DNA of 64,000 nucleotides, from contig NZ_LR701493.1 of assembly GCF_902498785.1 (NCBI RefSeq), forward strand, positions 729,459-793,458, in the 5' to 3' direction. The position numbers and the translations under genes are program-made. Below the pieces are notes generated by a model. The model was given only the letters and a program-made list of their open reading frames with translations. It did no database searches and had not been told where the DNA came from. The stretch comes from Sphingomonas sp. EC-HK361. Lineage in GTDB: Bacteria > Pseudomonadota > Alphaproteobacteria > Sphingomonadales > Sphingomonadaceae. Each line of letters opens with the position of its first letter. Position 1 is the stretch's first letter. Positions 1 to 10,315 of the stretch are shown here, piece after piece.

Positions 1-1
1 C

Positions 2-1453
2 CTCGTCATCGATCACGATCGCGCGGGCGGCTATTGGGGCGCGGTCTACGCCTTTACCGCGATCAAGGGGCTGCAGGTCATCATCGACGGACCCGTGGGG
101 TGCGAGAACCTGCCGGTCACCTCGGTGCTGCATTATACCGACGCCTTGCCGCCGCATGAGCTGCCGATCGTCGTCACCGGGCTTGGCGAGCAGGAACTCG
201 GCCGCGACGGGACCGAGGGCGCGATGAAGCGCGCATGGAAGACGCTTGATCCCGATCTGCCCGCAGTCGTCGTGACCGGGTCGATCGCCGAGATGATCGG
301 CGGCGGGGTGACGCCCGAGGGCACCAACATCGTCCGCTTCCTGCCGCGCACAATCGACGAGGATCAGTGGCAGTCGGCCGACCGCGCGCTGACATGGCTA
401 TGGACGCAGTTCGGGCCGAAGAAGGTTCTCGCGCCCAAGCCGCTAAAGGATGGGCAGAAGCCGAAGGTCAACATCATCGGGCCGATGTACGGGACGTTCA
501 ACTGCCCTTCGGACCTGCACGAGATCCGCCGCCTGATCGAGGGGATCGGCGCCGAAGTGAACATGGCGTTCCCGCTGGGCGCGCATCTCGCCGATGTCCG
601 CAAGCTCGCCGACGCGAGCGTCAACGTCTGCCTGTACCGCGAGTTCGGACGCGGGCTGTGCGAGACCCTGGAGCGGCCGTATTTGCAGGCGCCGATCGGA
701 CTCGAGAGCACGACGCTGTTCCTGCGCAAGCTGGGCGAGCTGACCGGGCTCGATCCCGAGCCGTTCATCGAGCGCGAGAAGCACACGACGATCAAGCCGC
801 TCTGGGATCTGTGGCGGTCGGTGACGCAGGACTTTTTCGGCACCGCAAGCTTCGGCATCGTCGCGACCGAAACCTATGCCCGCGGCGTGCGGCATTTTCT
901 CGAAGACGATATGGGGCTGCCCTGCACGTTCGCCTTCCAGCGGACGGCAGGGATTAAGCCCGACAACCAGGCGATCCGCGATGCGATCCGCGCAACGCCA
1001 CCGCTCGTCCTGTTCGGCAGTTTCAACGAGCGGATGTACATGGCCGAAGCCGGCGGGCGCGGCGTGTATGTGCCCGCAAGCTTCCCCGGCGCGGTGATCC
1101 GCCGCCACACCGGCACGCCGTTCATGGGCTATGCCGGCGCGACCTATCTCGTCCAGGAGGTGTGCAACGCGCTGTTCGACGCGCTCTTCCACATCCTGCC
1201 GCTCGCCGGCCAGCTCGACGCGGTCGAGGCGACGCCGGCGCGGCCAGAATCGACCGGCCAGCGCGCGATCGCGTGGGAGGACGCCGCCAAGTCCGAGCTC
1301 GACGCAGTCGTCGAGCGCGAGCCGGTGCTCGTGCGCATTTCCGCCGCCAAGCGCATCCGCGATGCCGCCGAGCGCGGCGCGCGCCGCGCCGGCGAGCCCG
1401 CCGTCACGGCCGAGCGCCTGGCGCTCGCGATAGCAGAAAGTCGCGTGGCATGA
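2..1453 (+). CDS. bchZ: Chlorophyllide reductase subunit Z (5' end outside window)
   Basis: Catalytic subunit of chlorophyllide a reductase (BchXYZ), the nitrogenase-like enzyme that reduces ring B to make bacteriochlorin pigments; it pairs with BchY and takes electrons from BchX. The frame is open from the first bases of the window and reads [20 protein letters not shown] upstream of a GTG at 95. That GTG is therefore internal and the true start lies before the window. The conserved [20 protein letters not shown] stretch near the N terminus and the C-terminal helical region fit BchZ. pufB follows after 100 bases, the classic bchZ-puf arrangement. Confidence 0.95.
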   Translation, partial: LVIDHDRAGGYWGAVYAFTAIKGLQVIIDGPVGCENLPVTSVLHYTDALPPHELPIVVTGLGEQELGRDGTEGAMKRAWKTLDPDLPAVVVTGSIAEMIGGGVTPEGTNIVRFLPRTIDEDQWQSADRALTWLWTQFGPKKVLAPKPLKDGQKPKVNIIGPMYGTFNCPSDLHEIRRLIEGIGAEVNMAFPLGAHLADVRKLADASVNVCLYREFGRGLCETLERPYLQAPIGLESTTLFLRKLGELTGLDPEPFIEREKHTTIKPLWDLWRSVTQDFFGTASFGIVATETYARGVRHFLEDDMGLPCTFAFQRTAGIKPDNQAIRDAIRATPPLVLFGSFNERMYMAEAGGRGVYVPASFPGAVIRRHTGTPFMGYAGATYLVQEVCNALFDALFHILPLAGQLDAVEATPARPESTGQRAIAWEDAAKSELDAVVEREPVLVRISAAKRIRDAAERGARRAGEPAVTAERLALAIAESRVA

Positions 1454-1553
1454 CCGCGCACAACAAATCCCCGCCGGCACGGTGCCTGCGTGGATGCCGC
1501 CAGGGAGCGCGTTCCACGCTCCTGTCCTCTTCGAAGACCATGGAGACGGAGAA

Positions 1554-1793
1554 ATGAGCGATCTCAGAGACAGAGACGAAAGGATGGGGCCGGGCACGTA
1601 CCTGACCCCGGAAGAAGCCAAGGAATTCCACAAGCTGTTCATGATGAGCTTCATCATCTTCACGGTTGTGGCGATCATCGCGCACTTCCTCGCGTGGCAA
1701 TGGCGGCCGTGGCTGCCGGGTCCGCAGGGCTATGCGATGGTCGAACACGGGCTGAACGTGGCGCAGGCCGCGCTCGGCACCCTCAAGGCATAG
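1554..1793 (+). CDS. pufB: Light-harvesting complex 1 beta subunit
   Basis: Beta polypeptide of the LH1 core antenna, 79 residues, one membrane helix (about 32-50). His44 in IIAHFLAW is the expected bacteriochlorophyll axial ligand, followed by the aromatic WQWRPW motif of LH1 beta chains. The start at 1554 has GGAGACGGAG just upstream. An earlier in-frame ATG at 1482 would add 24 residues unlike any antenna N terminus, so it was not used. The N terminus is somewhat longer than in many LH1 beta proteins; Met11 (1584) is an alternative start. pufA follows after 12 bases. Confidence 0.95.
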   Translation: MSDLRDRDERMGPGTYLTPEEAKEFHKLFMMSFIIFTVVAIIAHFLAWQWRPWLPGPQGYAMVEHGLNVAQAALGTLKA

Positions 1794-1805
1794 GAGGACG
1801 GGACC

Positions 1806-1988
1806 ATGTGGCGCATGTGGATGATCTTCGATCCGCGCAGGACGCTGATCGCACTCTTCATCTTCCTGTTCGTGCTGGCATTGCTGATTCACTTCATCCT
1901 GCTCAGCACCGACCGGTTCAACTGGCTCGACGGCCCGAAAACGGCGCCTGCCGCCGTGACGGCCCCGGCCCCCGCACCGGCATCATAG
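1806..1988 (+). CDS. pufA: Light-harvesting complex 1 alpha subunit
   Basis: Alpha polypeptide of the LH1 antenna, 60 residues. It has the typical short basic-aromatic N terminus ([12 protein letters not shown]), one membrane helix (about 13-34) with His29 in LLIHFILL as bacteriochlorophyll ligand, and an Ala/Pro-rich tail. It forms alpha/beta pairs with PufB around the reaction centre. It lies 12 bases after pufB and is separated from pufL by 108 bases that fold into a strong hairpin (see the entry at 1999). Confidence 0.96.
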   Translation: MWRMWMIFDPRRTLIALFIFLFVLALLIHFILLSTDRFNWLDGPKTAPAAVTAPAPAPAS

Positions 1989-1998
1989 CGGGCGCGTC

Positions 1999-2040
1999 CG
2001 GGCGGGTAGCGGCGGGTCCACATCCGCCGCCGCCCGTCCG
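1999..2040 (+). promoter_or_regulatory. Intercistronic hairpin between pufA and pufL
   Basis: Bases 1999-2015 pair with 2024-2040 around an 8-base loop: a stem of about 17 positions with two G-U pairs and one mismatch, almost all G-C. There is no U-run after it. Hairpins at this position in Rhodobacter protect the 3' end of pufBA mRNA, so antenna subunits outnumber reaction-centre subunits. The same role here is inferred. Confidence 0.5.
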
Positions 2041-2096
2041 CCCACGCGGACAATCCTGACGCAGACCTGCCGGATAACCGGGGGCGGAGACATGTC

Positions 2097-2936
2097 ATGG
2101 CGCTGCTGAGCTTCGAGCGAAAATACCGGGTCCGGGGGGGCACGCTGATCGGCGGCGACCTCTTCGATTTCTGGGTCGGGCCCTTCTATGTAGGCTTCTT
2201 CGGGGTGACGACCGCGCTGTTCGCGGCGCTGGGCACGGCGCTCATTTTCTACGCGGCATCGCTGGGGCCGACGTGGAACCCGTGGCTCATCAGCATTGCG
2301 CCGCCCGACATCAGCTACGGCCTAGCACTGGCGCCGCTCAGGGAAGGCGGCTTCTGGCAGATCATCACGATCTGCGCGATCGGCGCGTTCGTATCCTGGG
2401 CACTCCGGCAAGTGGAAATTTCCCGAAAGCTCGGCATGGGCTATCATGTGCCGTTCGCGTTCAGCGTGGCCATCTTCGCCTATATCTCGCTCGTCGTGAT
2501 CCGCCCGATGATGCTCGGTGCCTGGGGGTTCGGCTTCCCCTACGGCATCTTCAGCCATCTCGATTGGGTGTCGAACACCGGCTATCAATACCTCCATTTC
2601 CACTACAATCCCGCGCACATGCTGGCGGTGAGCTTCTTCTTCACGACCACGCTCGCGCTCGCGCTCCACGGCGCGCTGATCCTCTCCGCGGTCAACCCGC
2701 CCGCCAATCGCGACGGCAGTCCCGGCGAGGTGAAGTCGCCCGAATATGAAGACGCGTTCTTCCGCGACACGATCGGCTATTCGATCGGCACGCTCGGCAT
2801 TCACCGGCTCGGGCTGTTCCTGGCCTTGAGCGCCGGCTTCTGGAGCGCGGTCTGCATCATCATCTCCGGGCCTTTGTGGTCACGCGGCTGGCCCGAGTGG
2901 TGGACGTGGTGGCTCAACCTGCCGATCTGGCGCTGA
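2097..2936 (+). CDS. pufL: Photosynthetic reaction centre L subunit
   Basis: Core subunit of the type II (quinone) reaction centre, 279 residues, five membrane helices. Together with PufM it binds the special pair, accessory pigments, quinones and the non-haem iron. Visible ligands are His154 (FSHLDW, accessory pigment), His174 (NPAHM, special pair), His191 (ALHGA, iron) and His236 (GIHRLG, iron). The ATG at 2097 follows a GGGGGCGGAGA ribosome-binding stretch. pufM starts 10 bases after its stop. Confidence 0.97.
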   Translation: MALLSFERKYRVRGGTLIGGDLFDFWVGPFYVGFFGVTTALFAALGTALIFYAASLGPTWNPWLISIAPPDISYGLALAPLREGGFWQIITICAIGAFVSWALRQVEISRKLGMGYHVPFAFSVAIFAYISLVVIRPMMLGAWGFGFPYGIFSHLDWVSNTGYQYLHFHYNPAHMLAVSFFFTTTLALALHGALILSAVNPPANRDGSPGEVKSPEYEDAFFRDTIGYSIGTLGIHRLGLFLALSAGFWSAVCIIISGPLWSRGWPEWWTWWLNLPIWR

Positions 2937-2946
2937 GGAGGGGGCG

Positions 2947-3921
2947 ATGGCACGCTATCAGAACATCTTCACGCAGGTACAGCTCAGGAGCGTCCCCGAA
3001 CTCGGGCCGCCGATGCACGACGCGACCTTCGAGCGGACCGGTCGCGGCAGCTATTCCTACTGGATCGGCAAGTTCGGCAACGCGCAGCTCGGGCCGATCT
3101 ATCTCGGCCGGCTCGGCATCGCCTCGATCATCTTCTTCTTCCTGGCGTTCGAGATCACCGGGCTGAACATGATGGCCTCGGTCAACTGGAACCCGATCCA
3201 GTTCGTCCGCCAGCTGCCCTGGCTCGCACTCGAGCCGCCGGGACCGGAATGGGGGTTCACGCTCTTCGTGCCGCTGGCGCAAGGCGGGTGGTGGCAGATC
3301 GCGGGTTTCTGCATGACGACGAGCGTGATCCTGTGGTGGGCGCGCACCTATGCCCGCGCCCGCGCGCTCGGCATGGGGACGCATGTCGCCTGGGCGTTCG
3401 CGAGCGCGATCTGGCTGATGCTCGTTCTCGGTTTCATCCGGCCGATGTTGATGGGCAGCTGGGCGGAGAGCGTGCCGTTCGGCATCTTCCCGCACCTCGA
3501 TTGGACCGCGGCCTTTTCGATCCGCTACGGCAACCTGTTCTACAATCCCTTCCACTGCCTTTCGATCGCGTTTCTCTACGGGTCGACGCTGCTGTTCGCG
3601 ATGCACGGCGCGACCGTCCTCGCGACGGGGCGCTACGGAAGCGAGCGCGAGATCGAACAGATCACCGATCGCGGCACCGCGTTCGAGCGCGGGGCGCTGT
3701 TCTGGCGCTGGACGATGGGGTTCAACGCGACCGCCGAGTCGATCCACCGCTGGGCCTGGTGGTTCGCGGTGCTGACCACGCTGACCGGGGGGATCGGCAT
3801 CCTGCTGACCGGCACCGTCGTCGACAACTGGTATCTCTGGGCGGTGCAGCATCACTATGCGCCGGGCTATCCGGGCACCGGTCCGCTCGATCCCGCCACG
3901 CTTGCGGGAGCAGGGCAATGA
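2947..3921 (+). CDS. pufM: Photosynthetic reaction centre M subunit
   Basis: Second membrane subunit of the type II reaction centre, 324 residues, five helices. Key histidines are at His183 (FPHLDW, accessory pigment), His203 (NPFHCL, special pair) and His220 (AMHGAT, iron ligand). It is preceded by GAGGAGGGGCG at good spacing. Its stop overlaps the pufC start in an ATGA, suggesting coupled translation. The length and C-terminal extension match reaction centres that carry a PufC subunit. Confidence 0.97.
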   Translation: MARYQNIFTQVQLRSVPELGPPMHDATFERTGRGSYSYWIGKFGNAQLGPIYLGRLGIASIIFFFLAFEITGLNMMASVNWNPIQFVRQLPWLALEPPGPEWGFTLFVPLAQGGWWQIAGFCMTTSVILWWARTYARARALGMGTHVAWAFASAIWLMLVLGFIRPMLMGSWAESVPFGIFPHLDWTAAFSIRYGNLFYNPFHCLSIAFLYGSTLLFAMHGATVLATGRYGSEREIEQITDRGTAFERGALFWRWTMGFNATAESIHRWAWWFAVLTTLTGGIGILLTGTVVDNWYLWAVQHHYAPGYPGTGPLDPATLAGAGQ

Positions 3922-5054
3922 TCCGCTACCAGATCGCCGCCGCGCTGACCGTCGCCGTCAGCCTTTCCGCCTGCGAACCCGGCGCCAAGAGTTCGGTGCA
4001 GACCGGCCCGCGCGGGACGGGGATGGACCAGATCGTCGATATCAGCGCGATGAAGAAGGCGTCCGCGGTCCCGGCGCCGCCCTATCCACTACCCGCGGAT
4101 GGCGGCCAGACCGCCGGCGCCGCCTATCAGAACGTCAAGGTTCTGGGCGGGATCAGCAAGGACCGGTTCGATCATCTGATGGCATCGATCACCCAGTGGG
4201 TCGCGCCGCCCGAGCAGGGCTGCAACTACTGCCACAATCCGGAAAACCTCGCCTCGGACGAGAAATATACCAAGGTCGTTGCGCGCAAGATGTTGCAGAT
4301 GACGCGCAACATCAACACGCGCTGGTCCAGCCACGTCCAGAACGTCGGCGTCACCTGCTATACCTGCCACCGCGGCAATGCGGTGCCCGAGTATAAATGG
4401 GCGATCGCCGGGGGCACACCCAACCCCAACTCGATCCTGGGCAACAAGCGCGGGCAGAATGCGCCCGATCCGAACGTCGCCTACGCATCGCTGCCGCACG
4501 ATCCGTTCGATGCGTTTCTGAGCAGCAACGGCCCCGACAATATCCGCGTCGCGGGCAAATCCGCCTTTCCGAATGGCAAGGGCGCGTCGATCAAGGACGC
4601 GGAGGCGAGCTATGGCCTGATGATGCATCTGTCCGGTGCGCTCGGGGTCAACTGCACCTTCTGCCACAACACCCAGTCGCTTGGGTCGTGGGCGCTCAGC
4701 CGCCAGCAGCGCGCGACCGCCTATTACGGCATCCGCATGGTCCGCGATATCAACGCCGACTATATCTCGACGTTGCAGACCGTGTTCCCCGCCTATCGCA
4801 AGGGGCCGCATGGCGACCCCTACAAGGTCAATTGCATGACCTGCCACCAGGGCCAGTCGAAGCCGCTGGGCGGGGTGAGCATGCTGGCGCAGGCGCCGGG
4901 GCTGAAGGGGCCGCCGATGGCGACCGCGCAGGATGTCGGCGGTGCGGCCGGGGCCGCAGCGACACGCGCGACCTTCGATAATCCGCAGGCCGTCAACAGC
5001 GGGCAGACCCCGGTCGCGCGGCCGACGCCGGCGGCGCCACCGACCGGCCAATGA
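3918..5054 (+). CDS. pufC: Reaction centre tetraheme cytochrome c subunit
   Basis: Periplasmic cytochrome subunit that re-reduces the photo-oxidised special pair; 378 residues. The N terminus is a lipoprotein signal with lipobox LSAC and acceptor Cys19, so it is anchored by lipid. Four CxxCH haem sites are at 102-106, 147-151, 246-250 and 306-310, the full complement for PufC. The ATG at 3918 overlaps the pufM stop (ATGA). The tail after residue 330 is Ala/Pro/Gly-rich and low in complexity. The frame is open far upstream inside pufM, but the lipoprotein signal fixes this start. Confidence 0.96.
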   Translation: MIRYQIAAALTVAVSLSACEPGAKSSVQTGPRGTGMDQIVDISAMKKASAVPAPPYPLPADGGQTAGAAYQNVKVLGGISKDRFDHLMASITQWVAPPEQGCNYCHNPENLASDEKYTKVVARKMLQMTRNINTRWSSHVQNVGVTCYTCHRGNAVPEYKWAIAGGTPNPNSILGNKRGQNAPDPNVAYASLPHDPFDAFLSSNGPDNIRVAGKSAFPNGKGASIKDAEASYGLMMHLSGALGVNCTFCHNTQSLGSWALSRQQRATAYYGIRMVRDINADYISTLQTVFPAYRKGPHGDPYKVNCMTCHQGQSKPLGGVSMLAQAPGLKGPPMATAQDVGGAAGAAATRATFDNPQAVNSGQTPVARPTPAAPPTGQ

Positions 5055-5124
5055 CAAAGGCCACTGACGGCGTGGCGGTGATGCGGGGCTGATCGGCGCG
5101 CGGGCGCCGCGAAGGGAGGCGCCG

Positions 5125-6384
5125 ATGCCCTATGATCTGGCGCGCAGCCATCCGCTGCGTGCGGCGCTATCGGCGGAGATGCACGTCCGGCGGCTGCCGC
5201 GCTTCGTGAGCCCCTGCCGACTGATGCAGGTCGTGACGTTGCTCGACGACGGACTCCATGCCGACCGCGCCTTCGTGACGCAGATCGGCGATGCCCGCGG
5301 CGTCACGATCGCCGATACCGCGCGCTACGCGGTGGTGCCGCTCGGCGAGGTCACGCTCGTCTGGGAGGGACATACCGAGTTCGCGACCTACACCTTCATC
5401 CGCGAAGGCGCGTTCGACGAGCCGTTCGATCCCGTGATGCTGGGCGAGGAGGTGGCGCGGATTGCGGCGGCGTTGCCCGGGAACGTCATCCGCGCGACGC
5501 AGATCGCGGTTGCATCGCGCGGAGCATCGGCGCCGGATCGCGCGGCGCTGGAGCAGATGTTCGAGGCCAAGGCACTGATCGTCTGCGACGTCGCCGACGG
5601 CCGCGCGCAGATCGCGTCCGATTTCACCCTGCATGATGACGGCTTCGGGCGCTTGCTGGTGCTCGATCGCGGGCTGGAGGGGGACGAGACGGGGCAGCTC
5701 GTCGTGCGGCTTCAGGAGCTTGGCAACTACCGCAACATGGCGCTCCTCGGGCTGCCGGTCGCGCAAGGGCTGACGGCGGAGGTTTCCGCACTGGAACAGC
5801 GGTTGTCCGTCCTGACCCACAAGGTGTCCGAACGCTCGTCGAGCGACGACGTGCTGCTCGACGAGCTGACGTTCGTGTCGGCCGAACTCGCCCGGCTGGC
5901 GGCGACGACGCGCTATCGGATGAGCGCGACCCGTGCCTATGCCGATCTCAGCCTTGAGCGGCTGAAGAGCCTCGCGATCGCACCGGTCCGCGGCTATCAG
6001 ACGCTCGCCGATTTCACCGAACGACGGCTGGTGCCGGCGGTCAGGACGTGCGAATCCTTTGTCGGGCGGCTGGATGACCTGTCGCAGCGCGCGGCCTGGA
6101 CGAGCGAGCTGCTGCGCACCCGCATCGATATCGCGCTCGCGCTCCAGAACCGTGACCTCCTCGCCTCGGTCGACAAGCGTGCGCAGATCCAGCTTCGGCT
6201 GCAACAGACGGTGGAGGGGCTGTCGGTCGTCGCGATCAGCTATTACCTCGTCGCGCTGATCGGTTACGTGGTGGGGGTGATGCCGGACGTCGATCACCGC
6301 ATCGCGACTGCCGTTTCGGTGCCGATCGTGCTGACGCTGGTATGGCTCGCCGTGCGCCGCATCCACCGCGGTCTGATTGATTAG
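5125..6384 (+). CDS. DUF3422 family membrane-anchored protein
   Basis: 419 residues, recognisable as DUF3422 by the N-terminal HPLRAALSAEMHVRRLPRF motif and the long soluble region followed by two closely spaced membrane segments at the C terminus (about 363-382 and 387-405). The family is widespread in proteobacteria and has no established function. The ATG at 5125 follows GGGAGGCGCCG. It lies 70 bases after pufC in the same direction, so it could be read from the puf transcript. A role in phototrophy is not shown by the sequence. Confidence 0.8.
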   Translation: MPYDLARSHPLRAALSAEMHVRRLPRFVSPCRLMQVVTLLDDGLHADRAFVTQIGDARGVTIADTARYAVVPLGEVTLVWEGHTEFATYTFIREGAFDEPFDPVMLGEEVARIAAALPGNVIRATQIAVASRGASAPDRAALEQMFEAKALIVCDVADGRAQIASDFTLHDDGFGRLLVLDRGLEGDETGQLVVRLQELGNYRNMALLGLPVAQGLTAEVSALEQRLSVLTHKVSERSSSDDVLLDELTFVSAELARLAATTRYRMSATRAYADLSLERLKSLAIAPVRGYQTLADFTERRLVPAVRTCESFVGRLDDLSQRAAWTSELLRTRIDIALALQNRDLLASVDKRAQIQLRLQQTVEGLSVVAISYYLVALIGYVVGVMPDVDHRIATAVSVPIVLTLVWLAVRRIHRGLID

Positions 6385-6839
6385 GGGGGGATGAAGCGGA
6401 ATTGAATCGCAGGACGAAGGGAAGCTGCTCCATGAGCCACCCCGAACACGCGCCCTCTGTCCTACAGCCCGGCTTTTGGGCGATAACCGTGATCGCTCTT
6501 TCAAACCGTCGATACCGGCTGTCCTACAGCCGCACCTTTGTGCAACGCGCGGGCGCGCCCGCACCCGCGCCTAGGTGTCAACCGTGTAAACCTGCGGTGA
6601 TTTTTGCCAGCGATACCGGGTGATAGCGAACGGCGTCGGCTTGTGCGAACCGGCGCGCGATCCGTCATGTTTCCCGCGAACGGCGCCGCTGCGCCAATGA
6701 CAAAAGAGAACTCGCTCAGCCCGAAGTAGCTTGGGTAGGATTGCGTCGATAAGGCAGCTTACGCCCCATCTCTTGCCGTTCCCCATCACGATCCCGCTTT
6801 CCGATTGCAGACGGTCGTTCAGCAAGGCAGTTTGAAGCA
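6385..6839. other. 455-base intergenic stretch, lower GC, with a 13-base direct repeat
   Basis: No convincing gene. The base composition looks lower in GC than the neighbours. A 13-mer, CTGTCCTACAGCC, occurs twice (6457-6469 and 6519-6531), 62 bases apart. Its core TGTCCTACA has short inverted arms (CTGT/ACAG) and recurs at 58972. An open frame on the minus strand (6571-6825) resembles no family I recognise and has no clear ribosome site. Confidence 0.4.
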
Positions 6840-7136
6840 GTGAGGATCGCTCGGCCCCTAATGACCCGCATCGTTCTATGGTGCCTTGCCTACCTCTGGA
6901 CGGCTTCCGCTGCGCTCGCCATCAGCTATTTCGCCGGGTGGCAGTATGACGGTGATGCGGGCTGGTGGTTGGTAACAGCCTACAGCTTTCCGGCTCTAGC
7001 TATCGCGAGCCCGCTGTTGTGGATGGCTGGTGATCCTGACCTTAGCGCGACCTATTGTATAGTCGCTTTGGCGGCTCTGACGGTGGCAGCGGCCGGTGTT
7101 ATACGTCGCCCCGCCAAACAGCCTACCGGCAGCTAA
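6840..7136 (+). CDS. Small hypothetical membrane protein
   Basis: 98 residues from a GTG at 6840, or 91 from the ATG at 6861; neither has a strong ribosome site. About three hydrophobic segments are visible (roughly 9-29, 41-62 and 71-87), so it is probably an integral membrane protein. I do not recognise the family. Codon choice is less GC-biased than in the photosynthesis genes on either side, and it sits in the low-coding gap between the puf and hemA units. It may be an acquired or lineage-specific gene. Confidence 0.5.
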   Translation: MRIARPLMTRIVLWCLAYLWTASAALAISYFAGWQYDGDAGWWLVTAYSFPALAIASPLLWMAGDPDLSATYCIVALAALTVAAAGVIRRPAKQPTGS

Positions 7137-7154
7137 GCGGTGCGACTGCCCGAA

Positions 7155-7212
7155 AGCGGTCGGACCGCTGCCCACCCAAAACCGGCTATTCCTACCGCGC
7201 GCGATTGCGCGG
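7155..7212. terminator. Two hairpins between converging transcripts
   Basis: AGCGGT/ACCGCT (7155-7169, 3-base loop) and CCGCGC/GCGCGG (7195-7212, 6-base loop) lie between the ends of the small membrane protein gene and hemA. On the minus strand the first hairpin is followed by only a short T stretch (TTTC). They are plausible ends for the converging transcripts but not canonical intrinsic terminators. Confidence 0.3.
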
Positions 7213-7219
7213 CGTCACC

Positions 7220-8470
7220 TCACGCCGCCATTTTCTTCCGCGCCAGCTCGCACTGCGACCAGATTTCGCTCAGCGCCTCGACGAGCTTGTCGATATCGGC
7301 GTCGGAATGCACCGGCGAGGGCGTCAGCCGCAGGCGCTCGGTGCCGACCGGGACGGTGGGGTAGTTGATCGGCTGGACGTAGATGCCGTGATGTTCGAGC
7401 AGCCAGTCGGAGATGCGTTTGCACTTGTGGGCGTCGCCGACCATCACCGGGATGATGTGGCTGGGGTTGTCGAGCGTGGGGATGCCCATCGCGTTCAGCC
7501 GCAGGCGAACCTTGGCGACCTGTTCCTTCTGCCGATCGCGCTCGACATTGCTGTTCTTCAGGTGGCGGATCGAGGCGGCGGCGCCGGCGGCGAGCGCTGG
7601 CGGCAGCGCGGTGGTGAAGATGAAGCCGCTCGCGAAGCTGCGGACGAAATCGACGAGCGCGGTGGAGGCCGCGATGTAGCCGCCCATCACCCCGTACGCC
7701 TTGCCGAGCGTGCCCTCGATCACGTCGATCCGGTCCATCAGCCCTTCGCGCTCGGCAACGCCGCCGCCGCGCGGGCCGTATAGGCCCACCGCGTGGACCT
7801 CGTCGATATAGGAGAGCGCGCCGTGCGCCTCGCAGACGTCGAGGATTTCGGCGATCGGCGCGATATCGCCGTCCATCGAATAGACGCTTTCGAACGCGAC
7901 CAGCTTCGCGCGGCCGGGCGCGACTTGGGTGAGGCGGCGGTTGAGGTCTTCGGGGTCGTTATGCGCGAACCGCTGGCATTCCGCGCGGCTGTGGCGGATG
8001 CCCTCGATCATCGACGCGTGGTTGAGCGCGTCCGACATGACGACGCAATCGGGCAGTCGCGCGGCGAGGGTGGAAAGCGCCGCCCAGTTCGACACATAGC
8101 CGCTGGTGAACAGCAATGCCGCGTCCTTGTTGTGCAGGTCCGCCAGTTCGCGTTCGAGCAGGACATGCGCGTGGGTCGTGCCTGAGATGTTGCGCGTGCC
8201 GCCCGCGCCAGCGCCGCACTGGTCGAGCGCCGTGTGCATCGCGTCCAGCACGACCGGATGCTGGCCCATGCCGAGATAGTCGTTGGAGCACCACACGGTG
8301 ACCTCGCCGACGCCGTCCTCGGTATGGTGCGCGGCGCGGGGGAACGCGCCGGCCTTGCGTTCCAGCTCGGCGAAGATCCGGTAGCGGCCGTCCTCGTGCA
8401 ACTTCGCCAGCTCGCCTTCGAAGAACGCTTCGTAATCGGTCACCGCGCTGACGAACGTCTCATGAGCCAT
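7220..8470 (-). CDS. hemA: 5-aminolevulinate synthase
   Basis: Condenses glycine and succinyl-CoA to 5-aminolevulinate, the first step to haem and bacteriochlorophyll in alphaproteobacteria; PLP-dependent. 416 residues. Lys257 in EGTLGKAYG is the PLP lysine, and [12 protein letters not shown] carries the usual PLP-binding Asp and His. The start at 8470 follows GGAGGGGAGG; a longer frame upstream lies inside puhE. It is the last gene of the bchF-to-hemA operon and its start overlaps puhE by 11 bases. Its place in the cluster ties precursor supply to pigment synthesis. Confidence 0.96.
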   Translation of the reverse strand: MAHETFVSAVTDYEAFFEGELAKLHEDGRYRIFAELERKAGAFPRAAHHTEDGVGEVTVWCSNDYLGMGQHPVVLDAMHTALDQCGAGAGGTRNISGTTHAHVLLERELADLHNKDAALLFTSGYVSNWAALSTLAARLPDCVVMSDALNHASMIEGIRHSRAECQRFAHNDPEDLNRRLTQVAPGRAKLVAFESVYSMDGDIAPIAEILDVCEAHGALSYIDEVHAVGLYGPRGGGVAEREGLMDRIDVIEGTLGKAYGVMGGYIAASTALVDFVRSFASGFIFTTALPPALAAGAAASIRHLKNSNVERDRQKEQVAKVRLRLNAMGIPTLDNPSHIIPVMVGDAHKCKRISDWLLEHHGIYVQPINYPTVPVGTERLRLTPSPVHSDADIDKLVEALSEIWSQCELARKKMAA

Positions 8471-9251
8471 GACGGGCCTCCCCTCCAGAAATCGGTGCGA
8501 CCTCCGTCGCGGTGTTCGATGCCCAGCGCCACATTGCCCCATCCTTCATGGGTAGCACCAGAAAAAGATGTTCGACGACGCCGAGAACCGCGAGTCCCGC
8601 GATCAGCGTCGCCGTCACGGCGCCGCCGCCGCTCGATGCCTCGGCGGTGATCCAGGACCAGGCCGCGACGCCCGACCCCAGCAGGATCGACAGCGGAAAC
8701 AGCGGATTGAAAGCGCGGACCGCGAAATAGGACTTGAGATAGGCGAGGTGCGCCGGGAAGACCTCGTCGCTGAGGTTCGGCACGCCGAGGAACAGGTTGA
8801 GTTTCGCGCTCAGCCTGGCCGCGAAGAGCAGCAGGAAGGTCAGCGGCGCGGCCTGGTTGGGCTGGCCCCAGGTCAGCGCGAAGAGCACCACCGCCGTCGC
8901 GGCGAGCGCGATCTCGTGGTGGATGACGGTCGCGGTCGCGAGGCGAAAGCGGCGCCAGCCGGTGGTCCCGGCCGGCATCGGCGCGCGGTTGGGTCCGGCG
9001 ACGAAGCCCATCAGGAACCCCATTTCGTGCCAGCCCCAGATGAGGATCGCTGCGGCGAACCCCATATAGGCCCCGGCGCTGCTGGCATCGTCGGCCCGCA
9101 ACCAGACAGCGATCGCGGCCCCCGCAGCGACGAGGCCGGCGAGCGTGAAACTCGTCCGGAAGGTCGCGCGGGGGCGGCTGTCGAGCCAGACGACCGCAGC
9201 GGTGCCGACGAACCACATCAGCAGCGCGAAAAGGAGCGGGGGGATCGTCAC
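8460..9251 (-). CDS. puhE: Photosynthetic complex assembly protein PuhE (DUF3623)
   Basis: 263 residues with about seven hydrophobic segments, an integral membrane protein. The HEMGFLMGF and HHEIALA stretches and the position between acsF and hemA identify PuhE. In Rhodobacter, puhE mutants have altered reaction-centre and LH1 assembly; the molecular role is not settled. Its start overlaps the acsF stop by 4 bases (ATGA). Confidence 0.9.
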   Translation of the reverse strand: MTIPPLLFALLMWFVGTAAVVWLDSRPRATFRTSFTLAGLVAAGAAIAVWLRADDASSAGAYMGFAAAILIWGWHEMGFLMGFVAGPNRAPMPAGTTGWRRFRLATATVIHHEIALAATAVVLFALTWGQPNQAAPLTFLLLFAARLSAKLNLFLGVPNLSDEVFPAHLAYLKSYFAVRAFNPLFPLSILLGSGVAAWSWITAEASSGGGAVTATLIAGLAVLGVVEHLFLVLPMKDGAMWRWASNTATEVAPISGGEARHGS

Positions 9252-10315
9252 CAGGCGGGGACCAGCCGGACTTGCGCGGGTGCTTCGCTCTTCTCGACCG
9301 GGGTCAGATAAAGCCGGGCGAACGCCACCGCCGCTGCCGCGACGCCGGCAATGCGCTTCAGCCCGCCGCCCACACCGCCCTGCGCCTTGCCCGCCTCGAT
9401 CCGCGCCGCGGCGCGGCGCATCGCCTCGAGTCCGCTACGGAAGCGCGCGCCCTCGGTGTCGAGCGTCATCGGAAAGACCTGCCGGCTGATCGTCGAGCAG
9501 ATGCGGAACACCCGCTGATCGTAGTCGGTCGGATCGATGCCCAGCGCCTGGTGGAAGGCGGGCCGGTTGTGATCGCGCACATACATCGTCGCATAGACCG
9601 CGACGAGGAAGAAGCGGACCCACAGCGCGTTGTGCCCGCTGAGCAATTTGGGGTTCGCGCGCATCAGCAGCGCGAACGCATCGCCGTGGCGGAACTCGTC
9701 GTTGCACCACAGCTCGAACCAGTCGAAGATCGGGTGGAAGCGCAGTTCCGGATGCGCCGCGAGGTGGCGGTAGATGGTGATGTAGCGCGCATAACCGATC
9801 TTCTCGCTCAGATAGGTCGCGTAGAAGATGAATTTCGGCCGGAAATAGGTATATTTCTTGGTCCGCGTCAGGAAGCCGAGATCGACGCCGATGCCCGCAT
9901 CCTTCAGCGTCTCGTTGATGAAGCCGGCATGCCGGCTCTCGTCGCGGCTCATCAGCTTGAAGAGCTGGCGGATATCGGGATTGGTCACCCGCTTGGCGAT
10001 CTCGGCATAGAGGATGCAGCCGGAGAATTCCGCGGTGAGCGAGCTGACGAGGAAATCGGTGAATTCCTGCCGCAAGCCATCGGGCAGGCTTTCGATGACG
10101 CCGGCAAAGGCGTCGGTCTTGCGGAAATGGCGCTTGTTGGGGTCGCTCGCCATCTCCGCGATCAGCGCGTCCCATTCGGCGCGAACGGGGGTGACGTCGA
10201 GCCGATCCATCGCCGCGAAATCGGTCGTGTAGAAGCGCGGCGAGAGCACCGTGTCTTCCTGCGCGATGGCAAGAGTGTCGGGCTTCTCGGCGACGATCGG
10301 CGTGACGGCGTTCAT
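9248..10315 (-). CDS. acsF: Mg-protoporphyrin IX monomethyl ester oxidative cyclase
   Basis: Di-iron oxygenase that forms the fifth ring of chlorophylls using O2. 355 residues. Iron-binding motifs are DESRH (125-129) and DEFRH (206-210), with the first helix Glu in [10 protein letters not shown] (about 105). Use of AcsF is expected in an aerobic phototroph; no anaerobic BchE is seen in this window. The start at 10315 follows the GGGAGG of the preceding gene's end and overlaps its stop by 4 bases. Confidence 0.96.
   Translation of the reverse strand: MNAVTPIVAEKPDTLAIAQEDTVLSPRFYTTDFAAMDRLDVTPVRAEWDALIAEMASDPNKRHFRKTDAFAGVIESLPDGLRQEFTDFLVSSLTAEFSGCILYAEIAKRVTNPDIRQLFKLMSRDESRHAGFINETLKDAGIGVDLGFLTRTKKYTYFRPKFIFYATYLSEKIGYARYITIYRHLAAHPELRFHPIFDWFELWCNDEFRHGDAFALLMRANPKLLSGHNALWVRFFLVAVYATMYVRDHNRPAFHQALGIDPTDYDQRVFRICSTISRQVFPMTLDTEGARFRSGLEAMRRAAARIEAGKAQGGVGGGLKRIAGVAAAAVAFARLYLTPVEKSEAPAQVRLVPAW

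Noticed and set aside
443-1678. Minus-strand open frame of 411 codons opposite bchZ and pufB
   Set aside because: It crosses two recognisable genes and has no family features.
6571-6825. 84-codon minus-strand frame in the low-coding gap
   Set aside because: No ribosome site, no recognisable domain, and it contains neither the direct repeats nor any sign of a transposase; left as possible but unsupported.
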